Positions 36,893-48,745 are shown, numbered from the stretch's first letter. The stretch: 64,000 nt of DNA from Zingiber officinale (GCF_018446385.1 NC_055998.1:19585173-19649172), one strand, 5' to 3'. The notes: generated by a model from the letters alone, not told the origin. Numbers and translations: made by a program.

Positions 36893-37750
36893 TAGACTTT
36901 AGGACACCCTAAAATATTTTTGACATTAATTAATGGGGTGTGAAAGAAAGTTAAAGCATTAATTCTTTATCAAAATTTTGAAAATTAAATTATTTTCAAA
37001 ATCTAATTATTTTTAAAATATTAAAATTATAATTAATTTCTAAGTTTAATTAATTTTAAAACCTGTAATTAATTGTAAAAGTTTAATTAATTAACTTTCA
37101 TATCTAATTAAGTTCCAAATATCAATTAATTTTTAAAGTGTTAATGTTAATTGATTTTCAAAGTATAATTAACCTTCAAAATCTCAATTATTTCCCAATG
37201 CTAATTAATCCATAAATTTTAAATTTATACTTATATTTTAAAATTTAAAATTCAAACTCATTCAAAAGTCAAACTTAAGCTTTTCAATATTTCTGAAATC
37301 TAAATTCTAAGTCAACTTAAATATTCTTCAAAATTCAATATTTTGAAATTTAGATCAAACTTAAATATTTTTCAAAATACATCAAACTTAAATTTAATAT
37401 TTTTGAAATCCAAATTTAAAGTTAAATTTAAATTCAAAATTCTCTAAATTTAAGTTCAAACATAAATATTTTCAATATCTTTAAATATTTATAAACTTTA
37501 AATTAAGTTGAAAATTAACTTAAGTTCATCTCATACAAACTCATAAGCTGAGCATGTTTGATATGTTATAAAGGTTGAGATGAAAAATTAGGATAATAAA
37601 TAATTACGTCTATCTTAAACTTGTATTTTTACTTTGAATTTTCATGTCTAGACTTTAGGACACCCTAAAATATTTTTTACATTAATTAATGGGATGTGAA
37701 AGAAAGTTAAAGCATTAATTCTTTATCAAAATTTTGAAAATTATTTTTTT
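36893..37750 (+). repeat. Tandem duplication in C, split by element D
   Basis: 36893-36988 continues the left flank of D (after tagac). 36992-37653 then repeats 22024-22684 with the same length, ending again in tagactttaggacacc. The unit is therefore about 755 bp, present twice in C, and D landed in the first copy. Confidence 0.85.
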
Positions 37751-38669
37751 TAAGTTAAAGTTTTTTTAAAAAAGGGAATTCAATTTTTTTAAAAAATAAG
37801 CATTAAATATTTCATCAAGTTCAAATATTTTTATATCTAGAAAAATAAATTTTTGAAAAAGTATTTTTCACTAAGTTTCAGTGTACTTAACTAAGTTTTT
37901 CTTAAAAATCTTTTCAAAACATAAGTACTTGATAAAGTACTTTTTAAATATTTTTTAAAGAAATCATTTTCTTAGTTAAGTATTTTTTAAAAGAAAATCC
38001 TTTTAAAGCTAATTGTTTTATCAAAATCTTTTGAAAAACTAACTAAATTGTTAAACTAAGCTTTTATAAATTTTTTTTTAAATTGAGTACTTTTAACTAA
38101 GCTTTTTTTTTTTTAAAAAAAAAACCTTTATAAAGCTAAGTCTTTTACCAAAACTAAGCTTTTATCAACATCTTTTAAAAGGTAAGGACTTAACAAAATT
38201 TTATCAAAATTTTTTAAAGTCGAGTACTTAACTATGCTCTTTTCTTTTTTATAAGCTAAAGTACTTAACTATCATTTTTATCTAAATCTCTTCAAAAGTT
38301 AAATCCTTAACTATGCTTTTTATCAAAAATCTTTTTCAAAAGTTAGGTACTTGACAAAATTTCTTAAAAATCTAAAGAATTTAGCTAGGGGGGGGCTACC
38401 CTTCAGGGGAGCTTCAAGTTAAACAGATTAAAATCTATTTTTTTTTTTTTACATAGTTCTCTCTACTTATATTCTTTTTGATTTATGTCAAAGGAGGAGA
38501 GAATAGTTAAAATTAAGTTAAGAAAGAAAGCATAAGGGGAGTTTTTGTTATATAAAATATTATATAAAATTTGTTTTACTTATGCTCTTACTCTTGCTTA
38601 AACTACTTTTATTATAGTTATGTTCTACTTAACTTTGAACCAGGTTGTCATAATCAAAAAGGGGGAGAT
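37751..38669 (+). other. AT-rich 3' interior and polypurine tract of C
   Basis: No gene, only AT-rich sequence with many aagcttttatcaaa and aagtacttaac motifs. The tract aaaaagggggagat at 38656-38669 directly precedes the 3' LTR. Confidence 0.7.
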
Positions 38670-38838
38670 TGTTGGTATAGGGAGCATAAGACGATCGAAC
38701 TTGAGTTTTGATTATATCAAAAGATCTAAAGTTAAGTTGTCTTATGATCTAACAAGTTTGATTGAGCTCGCACAGCAAAGTCCTAAGGTGTCTTAGGCAA
38801 AAGTCCTAGTGGATTCTAGGCAGGTGGAAAATCCTAGG
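38670..38838 (+). repeat. 3' LTR of element C, first piece
   Basis: Starts TGTTGGTATAGGGAGC after the polypurine tract, similar to the start of the LTR of D (both go on to gacgatcgaac and ttgatta/ttgata). Interrupted by F at a ctagg site. Confidence 0.85.
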
Positions 38839-38967
38839 TGTAAAGCCCGAAAAATTCCCAAATTTATTTTAGAATTATTCTATGATTTTTCTGGAATTAT
38901 TAGATATTTTTCCGGAATTTTCCGAGTAGCGGGAGTAGCAAAAACAAATAGGTCGCAAAATAGCTTA

Positions 38968-39034
38968 GGCGGGAATCGAACCCGAGACCTATGGTGTAAG
39001 GGATAATGTTAGTAACCAGTTGAACCCAGCAGGG
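38968..39034 (-). other. tRNA-like segment in the 5' LTR of F
   Basis: The minus strand reads GGGTTCAACTGGTTACTAAC, then after a 28-nt gap GGTCTCGGGTTCGATTCCCG. This matches the D arm and the T arm (box B GGTTCGATTCC) of a tRNA at nearly correct spacing. The acceptor stem does not pair clearly, so I do not call a working tRNA. The 3' LTR has the same segment at about 45990-46054. Confidence 0.55.
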
Positions 39035-40509
39035 CCGTGCTGAAAGGAAGGAGAACCAAATATATTTATATTAGAGTTGGGTTCATTAAACCACTTAATA
39101 TAAATAATAAACTTAAGTGGGGTTTGGTTTATTTTGGTTCGGCACCTCTTCACCTCACGACACTTTCTCTTCCAAAACCTCACCGCCGCCTCTCCCTTCT
39201 TCTCCTCTTCCTCACGCACGGCACACCAAGGCAAGGGTCCATAGGATCATCTTCCGGCGACGACTCCAACACGAAAGGGGTTCTTCTCCGCGAGAGGAAC
39301 GCGAAGACGTAAGCGGTTCGTCGAGCGGACAGTTTTCCGGAAACACCTAGCGAATAGAATCGTAAGAAAACCTTACGATTGAGGTAAGAAACCCTCACCT
39401 ACAGTATAATTGCTCTCGCTTGTTAGTTTTGGCGTTAGTTCAGTAATTTTATAGTTTTCAGTTTTAGGGCATGCTTTTAGTGCACACCAAGCATTCGGTA
39501 GAATGCCCAGTTCAGAAGGATGTACCAATAGGCGTCCTAACAGCATATAAAATGTAATAGAAACATTTTATTCAGTTTATTATTAGTTATTACAGCTATA
39601 TGGATCAGATATCCATTGGGTGGGCTCCCACAGTAGCCTCTAGGTTCAGATAACCTAGCTCTAGGTTCAGATAACCTAGAAAGAGCAAAATAAACAGATT
39701 CAAGATTTTACTTTTATTCAGTTGGCATCGTGCTTGGATCAGATATCCATGGGCTGGACTCCTAGGTTCAGATAACCTAGTAACCCTGCTGGATTCGGAA
39801 CTTGCAATCCCGGGTCTCGTAGGGATGCGCGCACAGTAAGCACAGTTGCCAGGGCCCCAGCAGCATGTTTAGTATTTTCATCTATTATATGTATAGTTTT
39901 CAAATTTGAAACCAGTGATGAAAACACTAATTTAGCTTTCAGTTCAGTTCAGGTTCAATTTACATGATTTGAGTTCATGTACAGATTTAGACATATGCAT
40001 GACTAGTTCAGTTTCATGCTCAGTTTATATGTTATGCCATGTTTCAGTTCCAGTTTATGCTTTGTTTGATATGCCATGCCATGCTTGCATGTTCAGTATG
40101 TTTTTTTCAAACAACATGATTTAAAATCATAATTGCATCGTATGCATGATTTAGTGAGGTAGATGGTTTCTTACTAAGCTTTAAGCTTACAGTTTCTTAT
40201 ACTGCAGATACTGGTAAAAGAAAAGTGGACTAGCGGAGGCTGGAGGGCGATGCTACAATGATGTGTGTGTGCAAGGGGTCTGGAATAAAGATCCTTGGGA
40301 TCTACACGCTTTTAATTCAGTTTTAGTACTTAACACGTCTGGTTTTATGAATTAGTCTTTTTACAGTTTAGTGAACTATATCTTGTTTAGTCATCATGTT
40401 TAGAATATGAGTATTCACATTCTTGAGTGTTTTCATGTATCTAGAATCGGTCTCAGTGAGTTGTGGCACGCCCGGTCGGAAGTTCTTGAAATCGAAACTC
40501 GATTTCATA

Positions 40510-40920
40510 TCGAGTTGGATCGGCCGATCCGTTCTAAAGATCAGATCTGGATCGGTCACCGACCGATCCGCAGGCATCTGATATGTTCTTCAGATGCTAT
40601 CCGATCGTCGTCCGATCGATCCAAAGACCGAGAGTTCGGACGAAATCTGCGATCCGATCGGTCGATCGACCGATCGGTGGCAACTGGATCGATCGACGAC
40701 CGATCGAGCGCAACGTAAACATAAGAAGAGCGATCGGTCTACCGACCGATCGTGAGTGCTCTTCGATCGGCCAGACCGATCCGATGCAACGTAACGCAGC
40801 GAAGCACGGAGGCTCACCGATCGGTCTCCGACCGATCAGGGTGCATCCGTGCGATATCACCGCGATCGTGAATCGTTCAAGGCTCAATCGACTTACGGAT
40901 CGGTTGAAATGTCTGACTAG
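40510..40920. repeat. GATCGGTC palindrome array, 5' LTR of F
   Basis: The same kind of units as in the 3' LTR, but eroded: for instance gatcggtctgccgaccgatcc is reduced here to gatcggccgatcc. Confidence 0.8.
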
Positions 40921-41362
40921 CAGGACATCCAAGAGGCATAGATTGTCTCTCCTAGCATGTGTACAACACTCAGGTACTCCTAGAATGTCAGGTTAAGACT
41001 TTACAGTAATTAGTTTAGCAAATTTCAAATTTGCTCAGTTTTCCGCACAGTATTTTCAGTAGTTAATGTAGCGATCCGGCTCACAGCCTGGTACCCAGGA
41101 GTCGGGTCGTTACAGAGTGGTATCAGAGCAGGGTTCCTTACTTCCTACACACACATCAGCATTGTGCCTACAGCTTCCAAGTAAGAACATCTCTCACTCA
41201 GTTTGTTTTCAGCTTTCATATCAGTTATGTGTGCTTCCATGTTTGCTCTCATGTTGGTAGTTAATTAATTTATGTTTACAGTGATAGTATTTAACATGTT
41301 ACCAGTAGTTAACTATAACATGATAGCTTAGTTATATATATGTGTTCTCTGCTATTTAGAAA

Positions 41363-43293
41363 ATGGTACGAGGACGTCCAGCTAAGAAAGCAGCAGCGGC
41401 TGAGCCCCAGCATGAGGCAGGCAGTTCAGTGCCTCCCCCAGACCTTACAGCATTAGTGGCTCAGCTACAGCAGCAGTTAGCTGAACAGCAACAGGAGATA
41501 GCCTCAGTCACGGCTAAGGCATGACCTAATCACAGCCTCGGCTGCCTAGTCAACAGGATTAAGAGGTAGAAGAGAGGGGAGAGAAGCTTACCTTATCGAG
41601 GCGGAAGAATTGCGGAGAACTTCGGGCACGGACGACCATGGGGTGGGTTTAAAACATTGGAAAATGGAACCCTAATTGGGAGCACGAAAAGGTGAAGTGT
41701 GCCTCCTTCTGTTTAACAGGAGACGCACGCATGTGGTGGGAGCGGATTAAATCGAAGTGGCCAGTAAACCAGATGACATGGGCCAACTTCGAGAAAGAAT
41801 TCTTCGAGGAATTCTTTCATATGCAAGTCACAAACCGACACTATGACGAGTTTACAGAATTTCGTCAGGGCAACCTATCAGTTCAGGAGGCCGTGAAGAA
41901 ATTCAACAGGTTGGCCCGTCTGTGTCCAGAACTAGTCAGCTCAGAGAAGGAACGAGTACGCTTGATGCTGAAGATGCTCAGACCAGAGATCGCAATGAAT
42001 GTGGCTGGTGGCGTTCATAGGCCACAAACCACAGAGGAGCTAGTGAGTAGTGCTCTGATCACCGAGCACTATCAGCACAGCATCAACCAGCAGAAGCAGG
42101 TTTCCACAGAGCCCAAGGGACAAACTAGCTCAGGTACTCAGCAGAAACAACAGGGACATAGCTCCAACTGGAAGGGGAAACGCAAGGCAAGTAGTGACCC
42201 AAAAGGAGGACCAGCTGGAAAACATTCCAGACATCCCAAGTGTGCTACTTGTGGGAAACATCATCCAGGAGTTTGCCGCAAGGGTACGCGAGGTTGTTTT
42301 GAATGTGGACAGGAAGGGCACATGGCTAAGCAGTGCCCGAACAAGAACAGTCTTCCTCCGCCTCAGCCGATACAGTATGGAGCTCAGCCAGCCCAGCTAC
42401 ACCAGATGTATGCTGTCTTAGATGGTCCACAGATCAGTCAGGGCAGATTAGAAGCCCCCACAGCTACCACAAATGCCAGGATTTTCTCACTGACCAGAGA
42501 GGACGTAGCAAATGCCTCGACAGTTGTCACAGGTCAGATCAGTATTTTTCAGCATAATGCAACTGTCTTATTCGATACTGGGGCAACCCACTCTTATGTA
42601 TCCAGGGCATTTGCCGAGAAACTAGCAACACCTCCAGAAGTACTCAATAGTCAGTTTCTGACAACGCTACCCTCAGGAGACATTATGGCATCTACGCACT
42701 GGCTCAGAGCAGTGCCAGTCATTATAGCAGACAGGGAGCTTTTTGGTGATCTGATAGTGCTAGAAATGACTGACTACGATGTCATCTTTGGAATGGATTT
42801 TCTGATCAGATACGGCGCTTTTATAGAGTGCCGTAAACAGAAGGTCATATTCCAACCTGAAGCAGGAGTACAGTTTGAGTACACGGGGAAGCCAAAGAGG
42901 AAAGCCAGGAAGTTTCTCTCAGCATTGAAAGCACAGCAGCTATTGGATTCAGGATGCGTGGGATTTTTAGCAAATGTAGTCAACACCAGCCAGGACAAGA
43001 ACCAACAGCTATCAGAGGTTCGAGTCGTTTGTGACTACCCAGCAGTCTTCCCTGAAGAGCTACCAGGCTTAGCACCAGACAGGGAGATTGAATTCGAGAT
43101 AGAGCTCATTCCCGGCACAAATCCAATTTCCAAGGCACCATATCGCATGGCTCCCGCAGAACTGAAGGAACTTCAGGAGCAATTACAGGAGCTTCTTGAC
43201 AAGGGTTTCATACGCCCTAGTCACTCACCATGGGGAGCACCTGTGTTGGTTGTGAAGAAGAAGGATGGAAGCATGCGCCTATGCATAGACTAG
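41363..43293 (+). pseudogene. Gag, protease and start of RT of element F
   Basis: ATG at 41363 begins MVRGRPAKKAAAAEP, but a stop falls at 41522 and the next 170 bases are badly eroded. From 41692 a 533-codon frame reads the gag core (GDARMWWERIKSKWP, NLSVQEAVKKFNRLARLCP), a zinc knuckle CFECGQEGHMAKQC, the aspartic protease site VLFDTGATHSYV with DVIFGMDFL, and the first RT motifs (LDKGFIRPSHSPWGAPVL, RLCID). It stops at the point where the RT should continue with YRELN. These domains are secure; the polyprotein is not functional. Confidence 0.9.
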
Positions 43294-44705
43294 TGCCTTG
43301 AACGGTCACAATTAAACAGATACCCTCTTCCGGGATAGATGACTGTTTGACCAGCTAAAGGAGCCACGGTGTTCTCTAAAATTGACCTCAGATCGTGATA
43401 TCACCGGGTTAGAGTCAAGGAAGGTGATATACCTAAAACAACTTTCGAGACACGGACACTATGAGTTCGTAGTCATGCCTTTTGCGTGACAAATGCTCCA
43501 GCTACTTTCATGGACCTCATGAGCAGGGTATTCAGAGAATACTTAGACAAGTTTGTCATCGTGTTCATCGATGACATTCTTATCTATTCGAGCACTCAGA
43601 GGACCATGCGAGCATCTGAAGATTTTTGCAGATCCTTCAGCAGAACCAATTGTACGCCAAATTCACGAAATGTGAATTACGGCTAGAGTAGCCTTTCTCG
43701 GTCACATCATCTCCAAAGATGGTGTTATGGTAGATCCCAAGATAGAAGCGATAGTAATCGGAAGAGACCCGAGAACGCCAAGTGAAATCGAAGCTTTCGG
43801 GATTAGCAGCACACAGAAATTCGTAGAGGACTTCTCCAGATAGCCTCCCCACTGACAGCCTCAGGAAGAACAAGAAATTTCGGTGGACGGAGGACTGAGA
43901 ACAACTTTAGCGAACTAAAGCGGAGATTGACCAGTGCTCCTATTTACCAGAAAACACAGACAGCTTCGACATCTACAGTGACGCCTCTAAATTGGGATTA
44001 GGAGCAGTACTGATGCAGCAGGGCAAGGTGATCGCCTATGCCTCCAGACAACTCAAGGATTATGAGAGGAACTATCCTACTCACGACCTTGAGCTTGCAG
44101 CAGTGGTGTTCGCTCTCAAGATTTGGAGACATTATTTGTACGGAGCTCAGTGCAGAGTGTATACATATCATCAAAGTCTGAAGTATTTCTTTACTCAGAA
44201 GGATCTGAATATGCGGCAGCGCAGATGGTTAGAGCTGGTCAAGGATTATGACATTGATATCCTCTACCATCCAGGGAAAGCTAATAAGGTAGCAGACGCA
44301 CTCAGCAGGAAGTCCAGTGCTACCTTATTATCTTTAGCAGCTATGTCACCACCCCTAAGGAAGGAGATTACAGCTTTTAGTCTCGAGCTTATAGTCGGGC
44401 AGCTTTCCACTATGTCCTTAGAGTCTACCTTGCTTGGTGATATTCAGTCAGCTCGGGAGGACCCCGAAATTCAGAAAATCAAGCAAGGGCTAGCGAGAAT
44501 CGGAAAGTGGAGAATTGAGTGTCCGGCAGTGGGTGTTGTATTTTGCGGCAGATGCTACGTGTTCCGATCGGGAGGAGCTACGGAGATTTTAGACGAGGCT
44601 CACAGGACTCCCTACGCTATGCATCCGTGCTCCACCAAAATGTATCAAGACCAAGAAACGCTTTTGGTGGCCCGGGATGAAGCGAGACATCGCCAGATAT
44701 GTTAG
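43294..44705 (+). pseudogene. RT and RNase H of element F, frame-broken
   Basis: The RT core is broken by several small indels between 43294 and 43485. 43486-43686 keeps [11 protein letters not shown] and the active site [10 protein letters not shown]. After more breaks, 43992-44705 gives RNase [40 protein letters not shown], and [13 protein letters not shown] at the end of the domain. Confidence 0.9.
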
Positions 44706-45828
44706 CATCTGCCTCACCTGTCAGAGGGTCAAGGCAGAACATCAGCGACCAGGAGGAGTTCTGCAGCCTATACAGATTCCAGAATGGAAGTGGGAGGATA
44801 TCTCCATGGATTTCATAGTACCCAGAACCACGAATGGTTTTGATGCCATCTGGGTAATAGTCGACAGGTTGACTAAATCAGCCCACTTTTTAGCTATCAA
44901 GATATCCTACTCTATGGAGAAGCTAGCTCAGTTGTATCTCCAGGAGATTGTCAGATTGCATGGAGTCCCACGAACCATTATATCAGATAGAGACAGCAGG
45001 TTTACATCACACTTCTGGAAGTGTGTACAGTCAGCTATGGGCACCCAGTTAAAATTCAGCACAGCCTTCCATCCTCAGACAGATGGTCAGACGGAGTGAG
45101 TAAATCAGGTACTCGAAGATATGCTCCGGGCTTGTGCCCTAGATTTCAAGGGAAGTTGGTGCAAATATCCGAGTCTAGCGGAATTTGCATACAACAACAG
45201 CTATCGTGCCACTATCGGCATGGCTCCTTATGAGGCACTCTATGGGCGGAGGTGCAGATCACCAATCTGCTGGTATGAGAGTGGTGAGCAGAAGGAACTA
45301 GAGCTTGAGCAGATCTAGTGGCGAGATACCACAGCCCATCAGATTCGCAGAGGATAGAGACAAAGACAGAGCCGTCGGAAGAGCTATCGACACCGACGCA
45401 CCCTAGAGTTTTCGATGGGGATCGGCTTTTCCTCGAGTAGCTCCCATGAAGGAGTCATGCGTTTCGGGAAGAAGGGCAAGCTAGCTCCCAGATATGTGGG
45501 ACCATACCTTATCACGAAGAGAGTGGGCAAGGTAGCATATGAGCTAGAGCTACCTCAGGAGATGTCAGCTGTCCACAACGTATTTCATGTCTCCATGCTG
45601 AAGAAGCACATTCCAGACGCCACCCAGGTGATTGAGCCCCAGTTGGTACAGGTCCGTGATGATCTCAGCTATGACAGTCGGCCTATTCAGATAATAGACC
45701 GAGCAGTAAAGAAATTACGGAACAAGGAAGTACCATTAGTTAAAGTCAGCTGGCAAAATCACACAGCAGCAGAGGCGACTTGGGAGACAGAGGCCAGCAT
45801 GAGACAGAAGTACCCAGAATTGTTTTAA
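44677..45828 (+). pseudogene. Integrase and chromodomain of element F
   Basis: The zinc-finger CX2C part (CLTCQRVKAEHQ) is followed by the catalytic core: MDFIVPRTTNGFDAIWVIVD, IISDRDSRFTSHFWK and FHPQTDGQTE. A TGA stop at 45097 replaces the usual Arg codon before VNQVLEDMLR. After another break, 45415-45828 gives APRYVGPYLITKRVG, HNVFHVSMLKKH and a chromodomain-like end (LVKVSWQNHTAAEATWE, then YPELF). In chromoviruses this domain steers integration toward heterochromatin. Confidence 0.9.
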
Positions 45829-45863
45829 GTTCGGGGACGAACTTTTTATAAGGTATGGGGGAT

Positions 45864-48174
45864 TGTAAAGCCCGAAAAATTCCCAAATTTATTTTAGAAT
45901 TATTCTATGATTTTTCTGGAATTATTAGATATTTTTCCGGAATTTTCCGAGTAGCGGAGTAGCAAAAACAAATAGGTAAAATAGCTTAAGCGGAATCGAA
46001 CCCGAGACCTATGGTGTAAGGGATAATGTTAGTAACCAGTTGAACCCAGCAGGGCCGTGCTGAAAGGAAGGAGAACCAAATATATTTATATTAGAGTTGG
46101 GTTCATTAAACCACTTAATATAAATAATAAACTTAAGTGGGGTTTGGTTTATTTTGGTTCGGCACCTCTTCACCTCACGACACTTTCTCTTCCAAAACCT
46201 CACCGCCGCCTCTCCCTTCTTCTCCTCTTCCTCACGCACAGCACACCAAGGCAAGGGTCCATAGGATCATCTTCCGGCGACGACTCCAACACGAAAGGGG
46301 TTCTTCTCCGCGAGAGGAACGCGAAGACGTAAGCGGTTCGTCGAGCGGACAGTTTTCCGGAAACACCTAGCGAATAGAATCGTAAGAAAACCTTACGATT
46401 GAGGTAAGAAACCCCTCACCTGCAGTATAATTGCTCTCGCTTGTTAGTTTTGGCGTTAGTTCAGTAATTTTATAGTTTTCAGTTTTAGGGCATGCTTTTA
46501 GTGCACGCCAAGCTTTCGGTAGAATGCCCAGTTCAGAAGGATGTACCAATAGGCGTCCTAACAGCATATAAAATGTAATAGAAACATTTTATTCAGTTAT
46601 TATTAGTTATTACAGCTATATGGATCAGATATCCATTGGGTGGGCTCCCACAGTAGCCTCTAGGTTCAGATAACCTAGCTCTAGGTTCAGATAACCTAGA
46701 ACAGCAAAGTAAAATTAAACAGATTCAAGATTTTACTTTTATTCAGTTGGCATCGTGCTTGGATCAGATATCCATGGGTGGACTCCCACAATCGTCCCTA
46801 GGTTCAGATAACCTAGTAACCTACTGGATTCGAACTTGCAATCCGGGTCTAGGTACAGTTGTCGGGCCCACAGCAGGATGTTTAGTATTTTCATCTATTA
46901 TATGTATAGTTTTCAAATTTGAAACCGATGAAAACACTAATTTAGCTTTCAGTTCAGTTCAGGTTCAATTTACATGATTTGAGTTCATGTACAGATTTAG
47001 ACATATGCATGACTAGTTCGGTTTCATGCTCAGTTTATATGTTATGCCATGTTTCAGCTCCAGTTTATGCTTTGTTTGATATGCCATGCCATGCTTGCAT
47101 GTTCAGTATGTTTTTTTCAAACAACATGATTTAAAATCATAATTGCATCGTATGCATGATTTAGTGAGGTAGATGGTTTCTTACTAAGCTTTAAGCTTAC
47201 AGGTACTACTGCAGATACAGGTAAAAGAAAAGTGGACTAGCGGAGGTTGGAGGGCGATGCTACAATGATGTGTGTGTGCAAGGGGTCTGGAATAAAGATC
47301 CTTGGGATCTACACGCTTTTAATTCAGTTTTAGTACTTAACACGTCTGGTTTTATGAATTAGTCTTTTTACAGTTTAGTGAACTATATCTTGTTTAGTCA
47401 TCATGTTTAGAATATGAGTATTCACATTCTTGAGTGTTTTCATGTATCTAGAACTGGTCTCTGTGAGTTGTGGCACGTTCCAGTGCCGGAAGTTCCTGAA
47501 ATCAGAAACTCTGATTTCATATCAGAGTTGGATCGGTCTGCCGACCGATCCGTTACAGCATCAGGATCCTGGATCGGTCAGCCGACCGATCCAGAGGCAT
47601 ACAGTATGTTACTGTATGCTATCTGATCGATCGTCCGATCGATCCAGCACCGAACAGAGAGTTCGGGACGAAATCTGCAGTCACTGATCGGTCGACCGAC
47701 CGATCAGTGAGCAGCTGGATCGGTCGACAGACCGATCCAGAGGCGAACAGAAACATAAGAAGAGCACTGATCGGTCTACCGACCGATCAGGGTGCTTCTG
47801 GATCGGTCGGTAGACCGATCCAGATGCGAACAGAACGCAGCAGAAGCACGGAGGCTCACTGATCGGTCTCCCGACCGATCCAGAGGGTGCATCCGTGCCA
47901 GTATCAGCTGGAACGATCTGTGAATCGTTCCGAAGGCTCAATCGACTTACGGATCGGTTGAAATGTCTGACTGCAGCTAGCAGGACATCCAAGAGGCATA
48001 GATTGTCTCTCCTAGCATGTGTACAACACTCAGGTACTCCTAGAATGTCAGGTTAAGACTTTACAGTAATTAGTTTAGCAAATTTCAAATTTGCTCAGTT
48101 TTCCGCACAGTATTTTCAGTAGTTAATGTAGCGATCCGGCTCACAGCCTGGTACCCAGGAGTCGGGACGTTACA
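45864..48174 (+). repeat. 3' LTR of element F
   Basis: 2311 bp; same modules as the 5' LTR, with a regular palindrome array at 47525-47935. Confidence 0.9.
47525..47935. repeat. GATCGGTC palindrome array, 3' LTR of F
   Basis: About eight units alternate between tggatcggtc...gaccgatcca and ctgatcggtc...gaccgatcag types, with loops tgcc, agcc, gacc, gaca, tacc, ggta and tccc. A related hairpin, ggaacgat...atcgttcc, closes the array. Confidence 0.85.
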
Positions 48175-48745
48175 CTAGGGGGTGGTAACTTTAGGTCCTA
48201 GGGGGTGGTAACCCTAAGTGAAGAAAAGTCCTAGCTGCGGTTAGGTAGGTGGAAAATCCTACGGGTGGTAACCCTAGACGGAAAGTCTTAGTAGGTCGAG
48301 TGCTTTGGGCAAAAATCCTAGAGTCGGGGACTCTAGGTTGAAATCTTGGTGTCGCGGACCGGGCAGAAGTCTGGGCGGGTCGTGGAGCGGATGTCCAGCA
48401 TAAAGACCGGAAGCCTCGGGTGCTGAGCAAAAGTCCAGTCGGTCTGGAGGACCGGACTGGCAACAGGTAAACTCTCTTGAGTGGAGTAGGTGAGGGCGTG
48501 TTCCATGGTAAGGGAACAGTAGGCGTTGGTTCGACCTAGGGTTTCCGGATGGAAATCCGAAGTCAGAACCGGACAATCTGGTGACTATCAAATATTTGCC
48601 TTAATCTTATTTTATTATGCTAAACTTTGTTTTGCAGGATATGTTTTGTATTTTGGAGTAACACATCTTGCAGGAAGTCAAAAAGCCTTAAAGCCTCTGA
48701 TGAACATGACTCGAGGCGCCCTCTATGGAGCTTGGAGGCTCCTCG
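48175..48745 (+). repeat. 3' LTR of element C, middle piece
   Basis: Continues the first piece after the second ctagg copy, with the cctaggggg repeats and a segment (ccagtcggtctggaggaccgg) also present in the LTRs of D at 23010 and 36140. Interrupted by G at a cctcg site. Confidence 0.85.

Larger units (their letters stand above)
38839..41114 (+). repeat. 5' LTR of element F
   Basis: 2276 bp. It contains the tRNA-like segment (38968-39034), ggttcagataacctag repeats (39650-39780) and the palindrome array (about 40510-40920). Compared with the 3' LTR, the array has many 1-3-base losses. Confidence 0.9.
38839..48174 (+). mobile_element. Element F: Ty3/gypsy chromovirus in the LTR of C
   Basis: LTRs at 38839-41114 and 45864-48174 (TGTAAAGCCCG to cgttaca), primer site TGGTATCAGAGC at 41118-41129, gag-pol at 41363-45828, polypurine tract (aggtatgggggat) at 45851-45863. 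Target duplication ctagg at 38834-38838 and 48175-48179. The domain order PR, RT, RNase H, integrase, chromodomain and the size suggest the Tekay/Del lineage. The coding part has stops and many small indels, so it is not functional. Confidence 0.9.

Noticed and set aside
38968..39034. A functional tRNA gene
   Set aside because: D- and T-arm-like parts are present, but the acceptor stem and anticodon arm do not pair convincingly, and the copy is part of an LTR.
39037..39350. Frames conserved in both LTRs of F (also 46057-46370)
   Set aside because: Conservation is explained by LTR identity. No family resemblance, and three overlapping frames are equally open.
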